Shown here one piece after another: positions 5,635 through 13,576 of a DNA stretch of 17,666 nt. The stretch covers positions 1 to 17,666 of the forward strand of contig NZ_JAVTWB010000037.1 of the NCBI RefSeq assembly GCF_032229525.1. Direction: 5' to 3'. Numbering within the stretch: the stretch's first letter is position 1; each line of letters starts with the position of its first letter. Under the pieces are notes generated by a model. It was not told where the DNA came from, searched no databases, and was given only the letters and a program-made list of their open reading frames with translations. This DNA comes from Accumulibacter sp032229525. Its GTDB lineage: Bacteria; Pseudomonadota; Gammaproteobacteria; Burkholderiales; Rhodocyclaceae. Position numbers and translations under genes: made by a program.

Positions 5635-7625
5635 GCTCGTTGTCTCCTTTGTCTCGTGATTGGCGGTAGTCGGTGTATGCATTGCTGCAGCAGGCGCAGC
5701 GCCTGAGCTTCGCGGTGGCCGTAGCGCAGGGCGGCATAATAGCCGGCGGCTTCACTGGTGAGCGCGGCAAGGTCGGGTTTCTCACGTGCCACCCGTTGCG
5801 CGAAAGCGAGCGGGCCTTCCCATCCGGCGCGGCTGATTCCCCGTCGTGCGAGCTGCGCGCAGTACGCCTGCCACGCGCGCTGCACCGGGTCGACTGCACG
5901 GCGTCGTGGCAGCGTCCAGAGAACGACGATCAACAGCGCCATGCCGCAGAGGACGGCCAGTGAGGCGGTCATGCTTTGCCAGTCGGGTGCTTGCCAGCCG
6001 AGCCGCGACAGGACTTCACGCTGGCGTTGCGGATTGTAACCGAGCACCCACTGATTCCACGCGTTGTTTGCGGCCTCCCAGCGGTTGCGCATCTGTCGCA
6101 GCCAGTCGGCGTCGAACTGGACGATGAGCGGCAAGGGCTCGCCTGCGGGAAGCGCAGCGACGATGCCTTGCTCGATGCGCGACGGGGCGACCGCCGCGGT
6201 GGGATCAAAGCGTACCCAGCCCTCTCCGGCGAGCCAGATTTCGGCCCAGGCGTGGGCATCCGACTGGCGCACCGTCAGATAGCCATCGACCGGATTGACC
6301 TCGCCGCCCTGGTAGCCAGCGACCACCCGTGCCGGTACGCCCGCCGCCCGCATCAGGAAGACGAAGGCCGAGGCGTAGTGTTCGCAGAAGCCGCGGCGGG
6401 TAACGAACAGGAACTCGTCCATCGCGTCGCGGCCGAGCAGCGGCGGGCGAAGGGTGTAATGAAAGTCCTCCTGGCGGAACATCGCCAGCGCGGCCTCGGC
6501 GATCTCTTTTGGGGGTCGGGAGGACCACTCGCTGGCCAGTGCGCGGGCGCGCGGGTTGACGTCCGCCGGCAGCGCCAGTGCCTGTTGCAGTGCGATTGGT
6601 GTTTCCGTCACGTTGGCGCGGTAGTCCGGCGAAGAGGTAAACGAAAACCGCGAGCGGACGCGCAGCGCTTGCCGGGACAAGGCTTCGAGGGTCGGCGCCA
6701 GGCTGCTGTCGGGCGGCAAGCTGGTTGCTACGTCGAGCGCCAGCAACCAGCGCTCGTTGCTGGCTTCGAGAATGCTGACGTAGGTGTACGATCTGCCGCT
6801 GCTCTCGATCACCGGAGCTTGCCGCGGCGAGCCGGCTGGCAGTGCGCGCGAGCGCCAGGTCAGTCCGTCGTATTCGTCGAAAACCGGGCCGCGCCAGTAA
6901 AGATCGGACTTCTCCGGCAGCTCGTCGGCGAAGCGGCTACGAAAGGCGATGGCGCCCGACTGGCTTAACTGGCTGATCGAGCCGGGCGACATCTGCTTGG
7001 GCAAGCCGCTGAGTCCGGAGTAGGCGTCCTGCGGCAATCCCCAGAGCGGGCCCGAGACGCGCGGGAAGAGCAGGTAGAGGATCAACATGAAGGGCAGTGC
7101 CTGGGCCAGCAACAGGCCCGCCTGGCGGGCAATGACGGTCATTGGCTGGCTGCCGCCATGCAGCCGGATCAGCGCCGCGGTGAGCAGGGCGATGGCGGCC
7201 AGCAGCCACAGCCCGGTGGGGATGCTCTCCGAGTAGAGATAGTGGGTGAGCAAGAGAAAATAGCCGAGCATGACGACCACCACCGCATCACGTCGGCGGT
7301 GCATCTCCATCGGTTTCAGGGCCATGAAGACGACCAGCAGGGCTACCCCCGCATCCTTGCCCAGCAGGGTGCGGAAGTGCCAACCGATGGCCGCGATGCT
7401 GCCGATCATCAGCACCATCAGCAGCGCGCGCGGCGGCAGCGGACGGCGCCCATGCCACAGCCAGGCGCGCCACAGCAGGGTGCCGCCGACGAGCAGCGAG
7501 AGCCACCATGGCAGGTGCCAGAAGTGTGGCCCGGCGGTTGCCAGGGCGACTGCCAGCAGCCACGGTACGCTGCCGTGGTCGAGGGCCACGGCGGGTCTGG
7601 GGCCCACTTTACGGCGCGCTTTCAC
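5631..7625 (-). CDS. TgpA-like membrane transglutaminase (DUF3488 plus transglutaminase-like domain)
   Basis: Large inner-membrane protein of 664 residues. About six to seven hydrophobic segments fill the first 200 residues (for example PWLLAVALATAGPHF, LLVVFMALK, VVVMLGYFLLLTH). A periplasmic transglutaminase-like domain follows, then one further membrane helix (about 545-565) and a C-terminal cytoplasmic tail. The cysteine-protease-like triad is complete: C414 in RRGFCEHYAS, H458 in DAHAWAE and D474 in FDPTAA. Pseudomonas TgpA, the characterised relative, is needed for viability, but its substrate is unsettled. The start is uncertain: GTG at 7625 overlaps the DUF58 gene by 17 nt and gives a family-like N-terminus, while ATG at 7667 adds 14 residues that read like the upstream gene in another frame. 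The stop overlaps the mltB start. Confidence 0.9.
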   Translation of the reverse strand: MKARRKVGPRPAVALDHGSVPWLLAVALATAGPHFWHLPWWLSLLVGGTLLWRAWLWHGRRPLPPRALLMVLMIGSIAAIGWHFRTLLGKDAGVALLVVFMALKPMEMHRRRDAVVVVMLGYFLLLTHYLYSESIPTGLWLLAAIALLTAALIRLHGGSQPMTVIARQAGLLLAQALPFMLILYLLFPRVSGPLWGLPQDAYSGLSGLPKQMSPGSISQLSQSGAIAFRSRFADELPEKSDLYWRGPVFDEYDGLTWRSRALPAGSPRQAPVIESSGRSYTYVSILEASNERWLLALDVATSLPPDSSLAPTLEALSRQALRVRSRFSFTSSPDYRANVTETPIALQQALALPADVNPRARALASEWSSRPPKEIAEAALAMFRQEDFHYTLRPPLLGRDAMDEFLFVTRRGFCEHYASAFVFLMRAAGVPARVVAGYQGGEVNPVDGYLTVRQSDAHAWAEIWLAGEGWVRFDPTAAVAPSRIEQGIVAALPAGEPLPLIVQFDADWLRQMRNRWEAANNAWNQWVLGYNPQRQREVLSRLGWQAPDWQSMTASLAVLCGMALLIVVLWTLPRRRAVDPVQRAWQAYCAQLARRGISRAGWEGPLAFAQRVAREKPDLAALTSEAAGYYAALRYGHREAQALRLLQQCIHRLPPITRQRRQRA

Positions 7626-8589
7626 CGTACAGCGCCAGCGTCTGCAGGCAGCTTGCCCGATGCCCATCGCCCTGCGCCGGCGCGATCCGTTTTCCGGGCA
7701 GCGCCAAGCCGTAGCATGCTTGCTGCTCGTCGGCGGCCACCACCCAGCCGGCGAGTATCGACAGGCGATCTTCCGGGTCGCCGTCGGCCGGGGTCAGGGA
7801 CCAGTCGAGCCACAGTTCTTCGCTCGCGCCACCGGCGAACTGCTTGACCAGGTGCGGCTGGTCGTCGGAGCGGCGGGCCACTGCCTTCCAGGCGATGTGC
7901 CGCGTCGGGTCGCTGATCTGGCGTGGTCGCAAGCCGGCAAAATCTTCCTGCCCCTGGTTGCCGTGCCGGTGGTCGGCGTGGGCTGCCGCTGACGGCGCCG
8001 GCAGCGGCGTGCGAATCGGTTTGGGATAGATCACCACTGACCACACCGGGTAAGGATAGCTCCAGGCACGGAACAGGCCGAGCGGATAGCGCGTGCACAG
8101 CGTGATGCGACCCGGGTCGAGGCGGCCGCGGCGCAGCGTCGCCCACGGCACGGTGATCGTCGCCGTGCCTTCGGCCGGCAGGTCGGCGGTGACTACGGTG
8201 GCTACGCTGGCTACGGGCTGCTCCGCGAAGGAGAATTCCAGTGCGTGCCGCGATTGCCGGCGGGCGTTTTCGAGTTGCAGGGGAAAGTGCGCCAGGTCAC
8301 CGGCAAAGACGGGCTGCGCACGGCCTGGCGTCAGGCGCAGGCCGAACAGATTGTAAAAGGTATGCACCATGGCGACGACGCCGACGCCGGCGAGCAGAAA
8401 GATCAGCGCGTGGCCGAGGCTGAGGTTGTAGTTGATGGCGCCGACCAGCATCACCGCCAGGACGATGGCGAACAACATGCCGGCGCCGGTCGGGATGATG
8501 AAAATCCGGCGTTGGCCGAGGACTATCGGTGACTGCCGGTCACGCGCCAGGCGAAACAGCCAGCGCTGGAACGCGTCGAGCAGAACCAT
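7609..8589 (-). CDS. DUF58 domain protein (membrane-anchored, partner of MoxR)
   Basis: Protein of 326 residues. Two adjacent hydrophobic segments near the N-terminus (about 30-75: IIPTGAGMLFAIVLAVMLVG and HALIFLLAGVGVVAMVH) anchor it, followed by a beta-rich region (LTPGRAQPVFAGD...). The DUF58 core has the family signature YPLGLFRAW, then GLRPRQISDPTRHIAWKAVA and the LVKQF strand, a von Willebrand-A-like fold in known relatives. The ATG at 8589 is chosen because it sits in a TGATG junction with moxR and because the same frame upstream of it only shadows moxR. DUF58 genes nearly always follow moxR and are thought to be clients of the AAA+ ATPase. The actual function is unknown, with envelope assembly or stress as the usual suggestion. 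Confidence 0.9.
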   Translation of the reverse strand: MVLLDAFQRWLFRLARDRQSPIVLGQRRIFIIPTGAGMLFAIVLAVMLVGAINYNLSLGHALIFLLAGVGVVAMVHTFYNLFGLRLTPGRAQPVFAGDLAHFPLQLENARRQSRHALEFSFAEQPVASVATVVTADLPAEGTATITVPWATLRRGRLDPGRITLCTRYPLGLFRAWSYPYPVWSVVIYPKPIRTPLPAPSAAAHADHRHGNQGQEDFAGLRPRQISDPTRHIAWKAVARRSDDQPHLVKQFAGGASEELWLDWSLTPADGDPEDRLSILAGWVVAADEQQACYGLALPGKRIAPAQGDGHRASCLQTLALYGESAP

Positions 8590-9515
8590 CAGGCCAACGG
8601 TACGGCGCGAATCAGGGCGGCGATATCTTCTGCGCCGGCATGGCTGCCGCTGACCAGTCGCAGTCGGTGGCGGGCGACGGCAGGCAGGACGGCCTGCACG
8701 TCTTCGGGCAAGACCATCTCGCGGCCGCCGGTAAATGCCCAGGCGCGTGCTGCCGCGAGCAGCGACAAAGCGGCGCGCGGACTCAGCCCGTGCACCAGGC
8801 GCGAATCGTTGCGGGTGGCCGCGATCAGCGCTTGCAGGTAATCGAGCAAGGCTGGCGAGACGTGCACCGCGGCCGCCTGCTGTTGCAGCGCCGCGAAGTC
8901 CCCCGGCGCCAGGCGGGCAGCAAGTGTCGGCAGTTGTTCGCGCCGGCCACCGCCCTCGAGCAGCAAGCGCTCGGCGTCGTGGTCCGGATAGCCGAGTTCG
9001 ATGCGCAGCAGGAAGCGATCCAGTTGCGACTCGGGCAAGGGAAAGGTGCCGATCTGGTTCGACGGGTTCTGCGTGGCAATGACAAAGAAAGGTTCCGGCA
9101 ACGGCCGCGTTTCTCCCTCGGTGGTCACCTGCCCTTCCTCCATCGCTTCGAGCAGCGCGCTCTGCGTTTTCGGTGTGGCACGGTTGATCTCGTCGGCGAG
9201 CAGAACCTGCGAGAAGACCGGGCCGGGCAGAAAGCGGAAGTTGCCCGCTTCGCGGTCGAAGACCGAGACGCCGAGGATGTCCGCCGGCAGCATGTCGCTG
9301 GTGAATTGGACGCGGGAGAACTGGAAACCAAGTAGACGCGCCAGCGTGTGCGCCAGCGTGGTCTTGCCGACGCCGGGCAGGTCTTCGATCAGCAAATGCC
9401 CATTCGCCAGCAGGCAGCACAGGGCCAGTCGCGTTTCCCGGCTCTTGCCGAGAATGACCTGATTGGCCGCGGCAAGGATTTCGGTAACCGGGGATCTTGT
9501 GGTGGCGGGCAGCAT
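8589..9515 (-). CDS. MoxR-family AAA+ ATPase
   Basis: Cytoplasmic AAA+ ATPase of 308 residues, a usual MoxR length. Walker A is LPGVGKTT (46-53), Walker B LLADEINRA (105-113), sensor 1 ATQNP (147-151), and a sensor-2-like GLSPRAAL sits in the C-terminal lid. Other family blocks seen are RVQFTSDMLPADILG and FPLPESQLDRFLLRI. MoxR proteins act as chaperone-like remodellers for von Willebrand-A-domain partners; here the DUF58 protein encoded next, sharing a TGATG junction, is the likely partner. It is the first gene of the four-gene minus operon. No strong ribosome site is visible before the ATG, and its promoter should lie in the 110 bp shared with the divergent deacetylase gene. Confidence 0.94.
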   Translation of the reverse strand: MLPATTRSPVTEILAAANQVILGKSRETRLALCCLLANGHLLIEDLPGVGKTTLAHTLARLLGFQFSRVQFTSDMLPADILGVSVFDREAGNFRFLPGPVFSQVLLADEINRATPKTQSALLEAMEEGQVTTEGETRPLPEPFFVIATQNPSNQIGTFPLPESQLDRFLLRIELGYPDHDAERLLLEGGGRREQLPTLAARLAPGDFAALQQQAAAVHVSPALLDYLQALIAATRNDSRLVHGLSPRAALSLLAAARAWAFTGGREMVLPEDVQAVLPAVARHRLRLVSGSHAGAEDIAALIRAVPLA

Positions 9516-9625
9516 CGCTTGTCGTCGTGGCGTAATTCGGACGATAATAAACCATCAGCGAATAACTCGTTTTCTCATGGATCCCGGCAGGCATGGCGGC
9601 TTCCAGCTGCGGTAGAGAGGCAATA
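9516..9625. promoter_or_regulatory. Divergent intergenic region moxR / deacetylase
   Basis: This AT-richer spacer separates moxR (minus) from the deacetylase gene (plus). For the plus strand a plausible promoter is TTGTCG (9519-9524), 18 nt, GATAAT (9543-9548). The overlapping sequence reads TATTAT on the minus strand (9545-9550) and could serve moxR. Matches are moderate. Confidence 0.35.
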
Positions 9626-10552
9626 GTGACCAGTACTGCATTCATCACCCACCGTGACTGCCACCTGCACGACATGGGTTCGTATCATCCGGAGTCTCCG
9701 GAGCGCCTGACCGCGATCAGCGATCATATGATTGCGCAAGGACTCGATTCGTATTTTGCCTATCACGATGCACCCCTGGCGGCCTTGCCGCAACTCCAGC
9801 GCGTGCATTCGGCCGCGCATCTGGAACGTGTCAAGCGTGCCTCGCCCGAGTTGGGCATCGTTCACCTCGATCCGGACACGGCGATGAACCGCCACACCTG
9901 GAAGGCCGCACTGCGGGCCGCCGGGGCAGGGATATTGGCGGTCGACCTGGTGATGGCTGGCGAAGCGCAGAACGCTTTTTGTGCCATCCGCCCACCGGGT
10001 CACCATGCCGAGCGTGCAGCGGCAATGGGTTTCTGCTTCTTCAACAACATCGCCGTGGCCGCAGCGCATGCGCTGGAAGCCCATAAACTGTCGCGCGTGG
10101 CGGTGGTCGATTTCGACGTCCACCACGGCAACGGTACCGAAGATTGCTTCAAGGGTGACCCGCGGGTACTGATGGTGAGCACCTTCCAGCACCCCTTCTA
10201 TCCCTACAGCGGCACCGAAAACCCGTCCCCCAACATGCTCAACGTACCGCTCGGCAGGGGCGCCGACGGCGAGGAATTCCGGCGCGTGGTCAGTGAGCTG
10301 TGGATGCCGCGTCTGCGCGAGTTCAGACCGGAGATGATTTTTATCTCGGCCGGTTTCGACGCCCATTACGAGGATGAAATGGGCGGTTTGAGCCTGCTCG
10401 AGAAAGACTATGCCTGGGTGACCGGCCAGTTGACCGAGCTGGCCGACGAGTGCGCGCAACAACGAATCGTGTCCATGCTCGAGGGAGGCTATTCGTTGTC
10501 GGCGCTGGCGCGCAGCGTTGTCGCGCATCTGCGGGTGCTGGCTGACTTCTGA
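9626..10552 (+). CDS. Histone deacetylase family amidohydrolase (AcuC/AphA-like)
   Basis: Zinc-dependent deacetylase of 308 residues. In bacteria such enzymes remove acetyl groups from polyamines, small amides or protein lysines; the substrate cannot be read from this sequence. Visible residues are GSYHPESPERL near the N-terminus, the catalytic His pair in RPPGHHAE (H126-H127), zinc ligands D164 and H166 in VVDFDVHHGNG, the third zinc Asp in ISAGFDAH (D245), and the transition-state Tyr in MLEGGYS (Y289), so the active site is complete. GTG at 9626 is preferred over ATG at 9593 because AGAGAGG (9614-9620) lies 5 nt upstream and homologues start just before this point. It stands alone on the plus strand between moxR and dapA. 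Confidence 0.92.
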   Translation: MTSTAFITHRDCHLHDMGSYHPESPERLTAISDHMIAQGLDSYFAYHDAPLAALPQLQRVHSAAHLERVKRASPELGIVHLDPDTAMNRHTWKAALRAAGAGILAVDLVMAGEAQNAFCAIRPPGHHAERAAAMGFCFFNNIAVAAAHALEAHKLSRVAVVDFDVHHGNGTEDCFKGDPRVLMVSTFQHPFYPYSGTENPSPNMLNVPLGRGADGEEFRRVVSELWMPRLREFRPEMIFISAGFDAHYEDEMGGLSLLEKDYAWVTGQLTELADECAQQRIVSMLEGGYSLSALARSVVAHLRVLADF

Positions 10553-10579
10553 GTTTGGTTTGCCCGCCATAGAGGTCGC

Positions 10580-10607
10580 GCACCGTTCTACGGTGCACAG
10601 ACCTTTT
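10580..10607 (+). terminator. Possible terminator after the deacetylase gene
   Basis: A 7-bp perfect stem, GCACCGT (10580-10586) with ACGGTGC (10590-10596), has a 3-nt loop. Only a weak T run (TTTT at 10604-10607) follows after a short spacer, so termination efficiency is doubtful. Confidence 0.4.
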
Positions 10608-10609
10608 CA

Positions 10610-10638
10610 TGGCCAAGGTGGTTGCCTTCAGTTAAAAT
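10610..10638 (+). promoter_or_regulatory. Putative sigma-70 promoter of dapA
   Basis: TGGCCA (10610-10615), 17 nt, TAAAAT (10633-10638) match the consensus boxes in 4 and 5 of 6 positions. The resulting leader of about 55 nt has no Shine-Dalgarno sequence but contains two competing short hairpins, CCGAG/CTCGG (10660-10664 with 10680-10684) and GGCCGA/TCGGTC (10658-10663 with 10670-10675). No lysine riboswitch is present; the leader is far too short. Confidence 0.4.
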
Positions 10639-10700
10639 CAACAGCTTGAATTCACCCGGCCGAGTCCTTTCGGTCACTTCTCGGGCGCCCACCCATGACC

Positions 10701-11579
10701 ATGATTACTGGATCGATCGTCGCCATCGTCACCCCGATGCACGAGGACGGAAGCCTTGACCTGCCTGGCCTGCGCCGCCTGGTCGACTTCCATGTGCAGG
10801 AGGGTACCGACGCCATCGTCATTGTCGGTACCACCGGCGAATCGCCGACGGTAAACGTCGAGGAACACTGCGAACTGATACGTGTCACCGTCGATCAGGC
10901 GGCCGGCCGTATTCCGGTGATCGCCGGCACCGGCGCCAATTCGACCGCTGAGGCGATCGAACTCACCCGTTTCGCCCAGCAGGCGGGTGCAAACGCCGCT
11001 TTGTCGGTGGTTCCGTATTACAACAAGCCGACTCAGGAAGGGCTCTATCAGCACTTCAAGGCGATTGCCGAGGCGGTCGATATTCCCGTCATCCTCTATA
11101 ACGTGCCCGGCCGGACGGTCGCCGATATGGCCAATGACACCGCGCTCAGGCTGGCCGAGGTGCCGAATATCGTCGGGATCAAGGACGCCACCGGCAACAT
11201 GGAGCGAGGGACCGACCTGATCGCCCGGGCGCCAAAGGGGTTTGCCGTCTATAGCGGTGATGATGCCAGTGCCTGCGCCCTGATTCTGATGGGGGCCCAG
11301 GGCGATATCTCGGTGGTGGCCAATGTCGCGCCACGGCTGATGCACGAGATGTGCGCCGCGGCACTGGCGGGCAACGCCATCGTTGCCCGTCAACTGCATA
11401 CCCGCTTGCTTGGATTGCACCACCATCTTTTCTGCGAGGCGAATCCGATTCCCGTCAAGTGGGCCTGCCACGAACTCGGCCTGATCGCGGCTGGGCTACG
11501 CTTGCCCTTGACGCCGCTATCGGCGGATTGTCACGAGCGGGTCCGTGCCGCCATGCGCCAGGCCGGCGTACTCGTCTAG
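10701..11579 (+). CDS. dapA: 4-hydroxy-tetrahydrodipicolinate synthase
   Basis: Condenses pyruvate with aspartate semialdehyde at the branch point of lysine and meso-diaminopimelate synthesis; cytoplasmic. It has 292 residues, the same as E. coli DapA. The Schiff-base lysine is K161 in VGIKDATGN, with Y133 in ILYNVPGRT, R138, the TT pair of GTTGES (44-45) and Y107 in VPYYNKPTQEGLYQHFKAIAE all in place. The ATG at 10701 is chosen because it makes the numbering agree with the E. coli enzyme and starts M-I-T-G-S-I-V; another ATG 6 nt upstream (10695) is equally possible. Neither has a clear ribosome site. bamC follows almost immediately, the usual order in beta- and gammaproteobacteria. Confidence 0.96.
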   Translation: MITGSIVAIVTPMHEDGSLDLPGLRRLVDFHVQEGTDAIVIVGTTGESPTVNVEEHCELIRVTVDQAAGRIPVIAGTGANSTAEAIELTRFAQQAGANAALSVVPYYNKPTQEGLYQHFKAIAEAVDIPVILYNVPGRTVADMANDTALRLAEVPNIVGIKDATGNMERGTDLIARAPKGFAVYSGDDASACALILMGAQGDISVVANVAPRLMHEMCAAALAGNAIVARQLHTRLLGLHHHLFCEANPIPVKWACHELGLIAAGLRLPLTPLSADCHERVRAAMRQAGVLV

Positions 11580-11594
11580 ATGCGGGGTTTTCAA

Positions 11595-12743
11595 ATGAGT
11601 CCTGTCGTTTTGCGCTTCCGCCTTGCGGCTCTGTTCGTGGCGCTGCTGCTTGGTGCATGCAATGGCTCGATGCTGGAAACCAAGAAGATCGACTACAAGA
11701 CGGCGTCGGCCAACAAGGTGCCAACCCTTGAGGTGCCACCTGACCTGACCTCACCGACACGGGATGATCGTTACGCGATTCCTGACACCGCTGGCAAGGG
11801 TACGGCGACTTACTCGGCGTACGCCGCCGAGCGATCGCCGCAAGCCAAGGCGCAGCAGCCGAGTGATGTCTTGCCGACGGTCGACAACGCGCGCGTCGAG
11901 CGCGCGGGCAACGAACGCTGGCTGGTGGTCACCGGCGCACCGGACAAGCTTTGGGGGCAGGTCAAGGATTTCTGGCAGGAAAACGGCTTTGTGCTCAAGC
12001 TGGACTCGCCCGATACCGGGGTGATGGAGACCGACTGGGCCGAGAACCGCGCCAAGATCCAGCAGGACTTCATCCGCAACATCCTCGGCAAGGTGATCGA
12101 TTCGGTCTACTCGACAGCCGAGCGTGACAAGTTTCGTACCCGTCTGGAGCCAGGAAGAGCGCCGGGGACCACCGACATCTTTATCAGCCACCGGGGGATG
12201 TACGAAATTTTCGTTTCCGAAGGCAAGGATCAGACCAAGTGGCAGCCGCGTCCTGCCGACCCGGAACTGGAAGCGGAAATGCTGCGTCGCCTGATGATTC
12301 GTCTGGGGAGTGACGAGAAGCGCGCGACCGCGGCTATCCAGGCAGCAAAGGAAAAGCCGGCGGAGAGAGCCAAGTTGTCGCGCGCTGCTGACGGTGCCGG
12401 TACCCTCGAGGTGGATGAGTCGTTTGACCGTGCCTGGCGGCGTGTCGGGCTGGCACTCGATCGTGTTGGCTTCACGGTTGAAGACCGGGATCGCTCCCGT
12501 GGTATCTACTTCGTTCGTTACGTGGATCCGGAATTCGATAACGAGAAAGAGTCGGACGGTTTCTTTGCCAAGCTGAACCCCTTCAAGGGAAGTTCGACCG
12601 CCAAGCAGAAAATCCAGTACCGCATTTTCGTCAAGGACGCGGGTAGCCGCTCGACTGTTCAGGTGCTCACGCCAGAGGGTGGCATTGACAACTCCGATAC
12701 CTCGAAGAAGATTCTCAATCTGCTCCACGATCAGTTGAAGTGA
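11595..12743 (+). CDS. bamC: Outer-membrane assembly lipoprotein BamC (NlpB)
   Basis: Lipoprotein of the BAM complex, which inserts beta-barrel proteins into the outer membrane. It has 382 residues. A signal peptide ends in LLLGAC (lipidated Cys 22). The conserved unstructured N-terminal stretch with LEVPPDLT binds BamD in known structures. Two helix-grip domains follow: the first about 95-210, containing NERWLVVTGAPDKLW, and the second about 255-380, containing FDRAWRRVGLALDRVGFTVE and ending in ILNLLHDQL. ATG at 11595 is preferred because GCGGGG lies 7 nt upstream and the signal peptide begins well; ATG at 11580, directly after the dapA stop, would add 5 residues. The stop TGA shares a base with the next gene's ATG (TGATG), so translation is probably coupled. 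Confidence 0.94.
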   Translation: MSPVVLRFRLAALFVALLLGACNGSMLETKKIDYKTASANKVPTLEVPPDLTSPTRDDRYAIPDTAGKGTATYSAYAAERSPQAKAQQPSDVLPTVDNARVERAGNERWLVVTGAPDKLWGQVKDFWQENGFVLKLDSPDTGVMETDWAENRAKIQQDFIRNILGKVIDSVYSTAERDKFRTRLEPGRAPGTTDIFISHRGMYEIFVSEGKDQTKWQPRPADPELEAEMLRRLMIRLGSDEKRATAAIQAAKEKPAERAKLSRAADGAGTLEVDESFDRAWRRVGLALDRVGFTVEDRDRSRGIYFVRYVDPEFDNEKESDGFFAKLNPFKGSSTAKQKIQYRIFVKDAGSRSTVQVLTPEGGIDNSDTSKKILNLLHDQLK

Positions 12744-13510
12744 TGCGTTTTGCATCGTTGGGCAGTGGCAGTCAGGGCAACGCCCTGATTGTCGACGTCG
12801 GGGAGACCAAGGTGATGGTCGACTGCGGCTTTTCCGTCAGGACCGCAACCCAGCGGCTCGCCAGACTGGGTACGGCTCCCGATGAACTGGCCGCGATCTT
12901 GGTCACGCACGAGCATGGTGACCATGTTGGCGGTGTGTTCGCCTTCGCCCGTCGTCATCAGCTCCCCGTTTACCTCACCCACGGCACGCATGCGGCGGCT
13001 GCGCGGGGCTTGACCGCCTTGCCGCAATGCCGCCTGATCGACGGCTACACGCCTTTTGCCATTGGTGGCCTCGAAGTCACTCCCTTTCCGGTGCCTCACG
13101 ACGCGCGCGAACCGGTGCAATATGCGTTCGGCGACGGCAATCGCCGCCTTGGCCTGCTCACCGATACCGGTTCGATCACGCCACACATCGTTGACATTCT
13201 TGGTGCCTGCGACGCGCTGATGCTCGAGTGCAATCATGACCAGGATTTGCTCGCGGCGTCACGTTATCCGGCATCGCTCAAGCGGCGCATCGGCGGGCGT
13301 TTCGGCCATCTCGAGAACGGTCAGGCGGCGACACTTCTGCGCCAGATCGAGACCGGGCGCCTGCAACATCTGGTCGCGGCACATCTGAGTCAGGAGAACA
13401 ACCGGCCGGAACTCGCTGTGCGGGCACTCGCAGCAGCGGTCGGCTGTAGCGAGGACTGGATTGGCGTCGCTGAGCAGGAGGGCGGTTTCGACTGGCGGCA
13501 AGTGAGCTGA
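12743..13510 (+). CDS. Metallo-beta-lactamase-fold hydrolase, WalJ/YycJ type
   Basis: Cytoplasmic metal-dependent hydrolase of 255 residues. The N-terminus MRFASLGSGSQGNALIV is typical of the YycJ/WalJ branch. The binuclear metal motif is THEHGDH (H56, H58, D60, H61). Further ligands fit HDAREPVQYAFG and the Asp of LLTDTG, and a late His in AAHLSQENN. WalJ relatives are linked to DNA repair and cell-wall signalling and have 5'-exonuclease activity in some species; the substrate of this branch in betaproteobacteria is not settled. The start ATG shares a base with the bamC stop; an in-frame GTG 3 nt earlier is less likely. It closes the dapA-bamC operon and a strong terminator follows 22 nt after its stop. 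Confidence 0.88.
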   Translation: MRFASLGSGSQGNALIVDVGETKVMVDCGFSVRTATQRLARLGTAPDELAAILVTHEHGDHVGGVFAFARRHQLPVYLTHGTHAAAARGLTALPQCRLIDGYTPFAIGGLEVTPFPVPHDAREPVQYAFGDGNRRLGLLTDTGSITPHIVDILGACDALMLECNHDQDLLAASRYPASLKRRIGGRFGHLENGQAATLLRQIETGRLQHLVAAHLSQENNRPELAVRALAAAVGCSEDWIGVAEQEGGFDWRQVS

Positions 13511-13532
13511 ACTACTCTCCGCAAATGGAGCG

Positions 13533-13561
13533 AAAAAAAGCCGGCTTGCGCCGGCTTTTTT
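13533..13561. terminator. Bidirectional rho-independent terminator
   Basis: GCCGGC (13540-13545), loop TTGC, GCCGGC (13550-13555), with seven A before (13533-13539) and six T after (13556-13561). It can end both the dapA operon from the left and the small lipoprotein gene (minus) from the right. It shares its GCCGGC stem with the terminator before surE. Confidence 0.9.
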
Positions 13562-13576
13562 CTGGTGCCTGAAGAA

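Noticed and set aside
5976..6968. 330-codon plus-strand frame antisense to the transglutaminase gene
   Set aside because: The minus strand encodes the intact Cys-His-Asp triad; the plus frame shows no domain.
8590..9675. N-terminal extension of the DUF58 frame by about 360 codons
   Set aside because: This part is the shadow of moxR in another frame, Arg/Ala-rich without motifs; the real start is the TGATG junction at 8589.
11751..12755. 334-codon open frame antisense to bamC
   Set aside because: bamC has a lipobox and the conserved PPDLT and helix-grip regions; the antisense frame has no recognisable motif.
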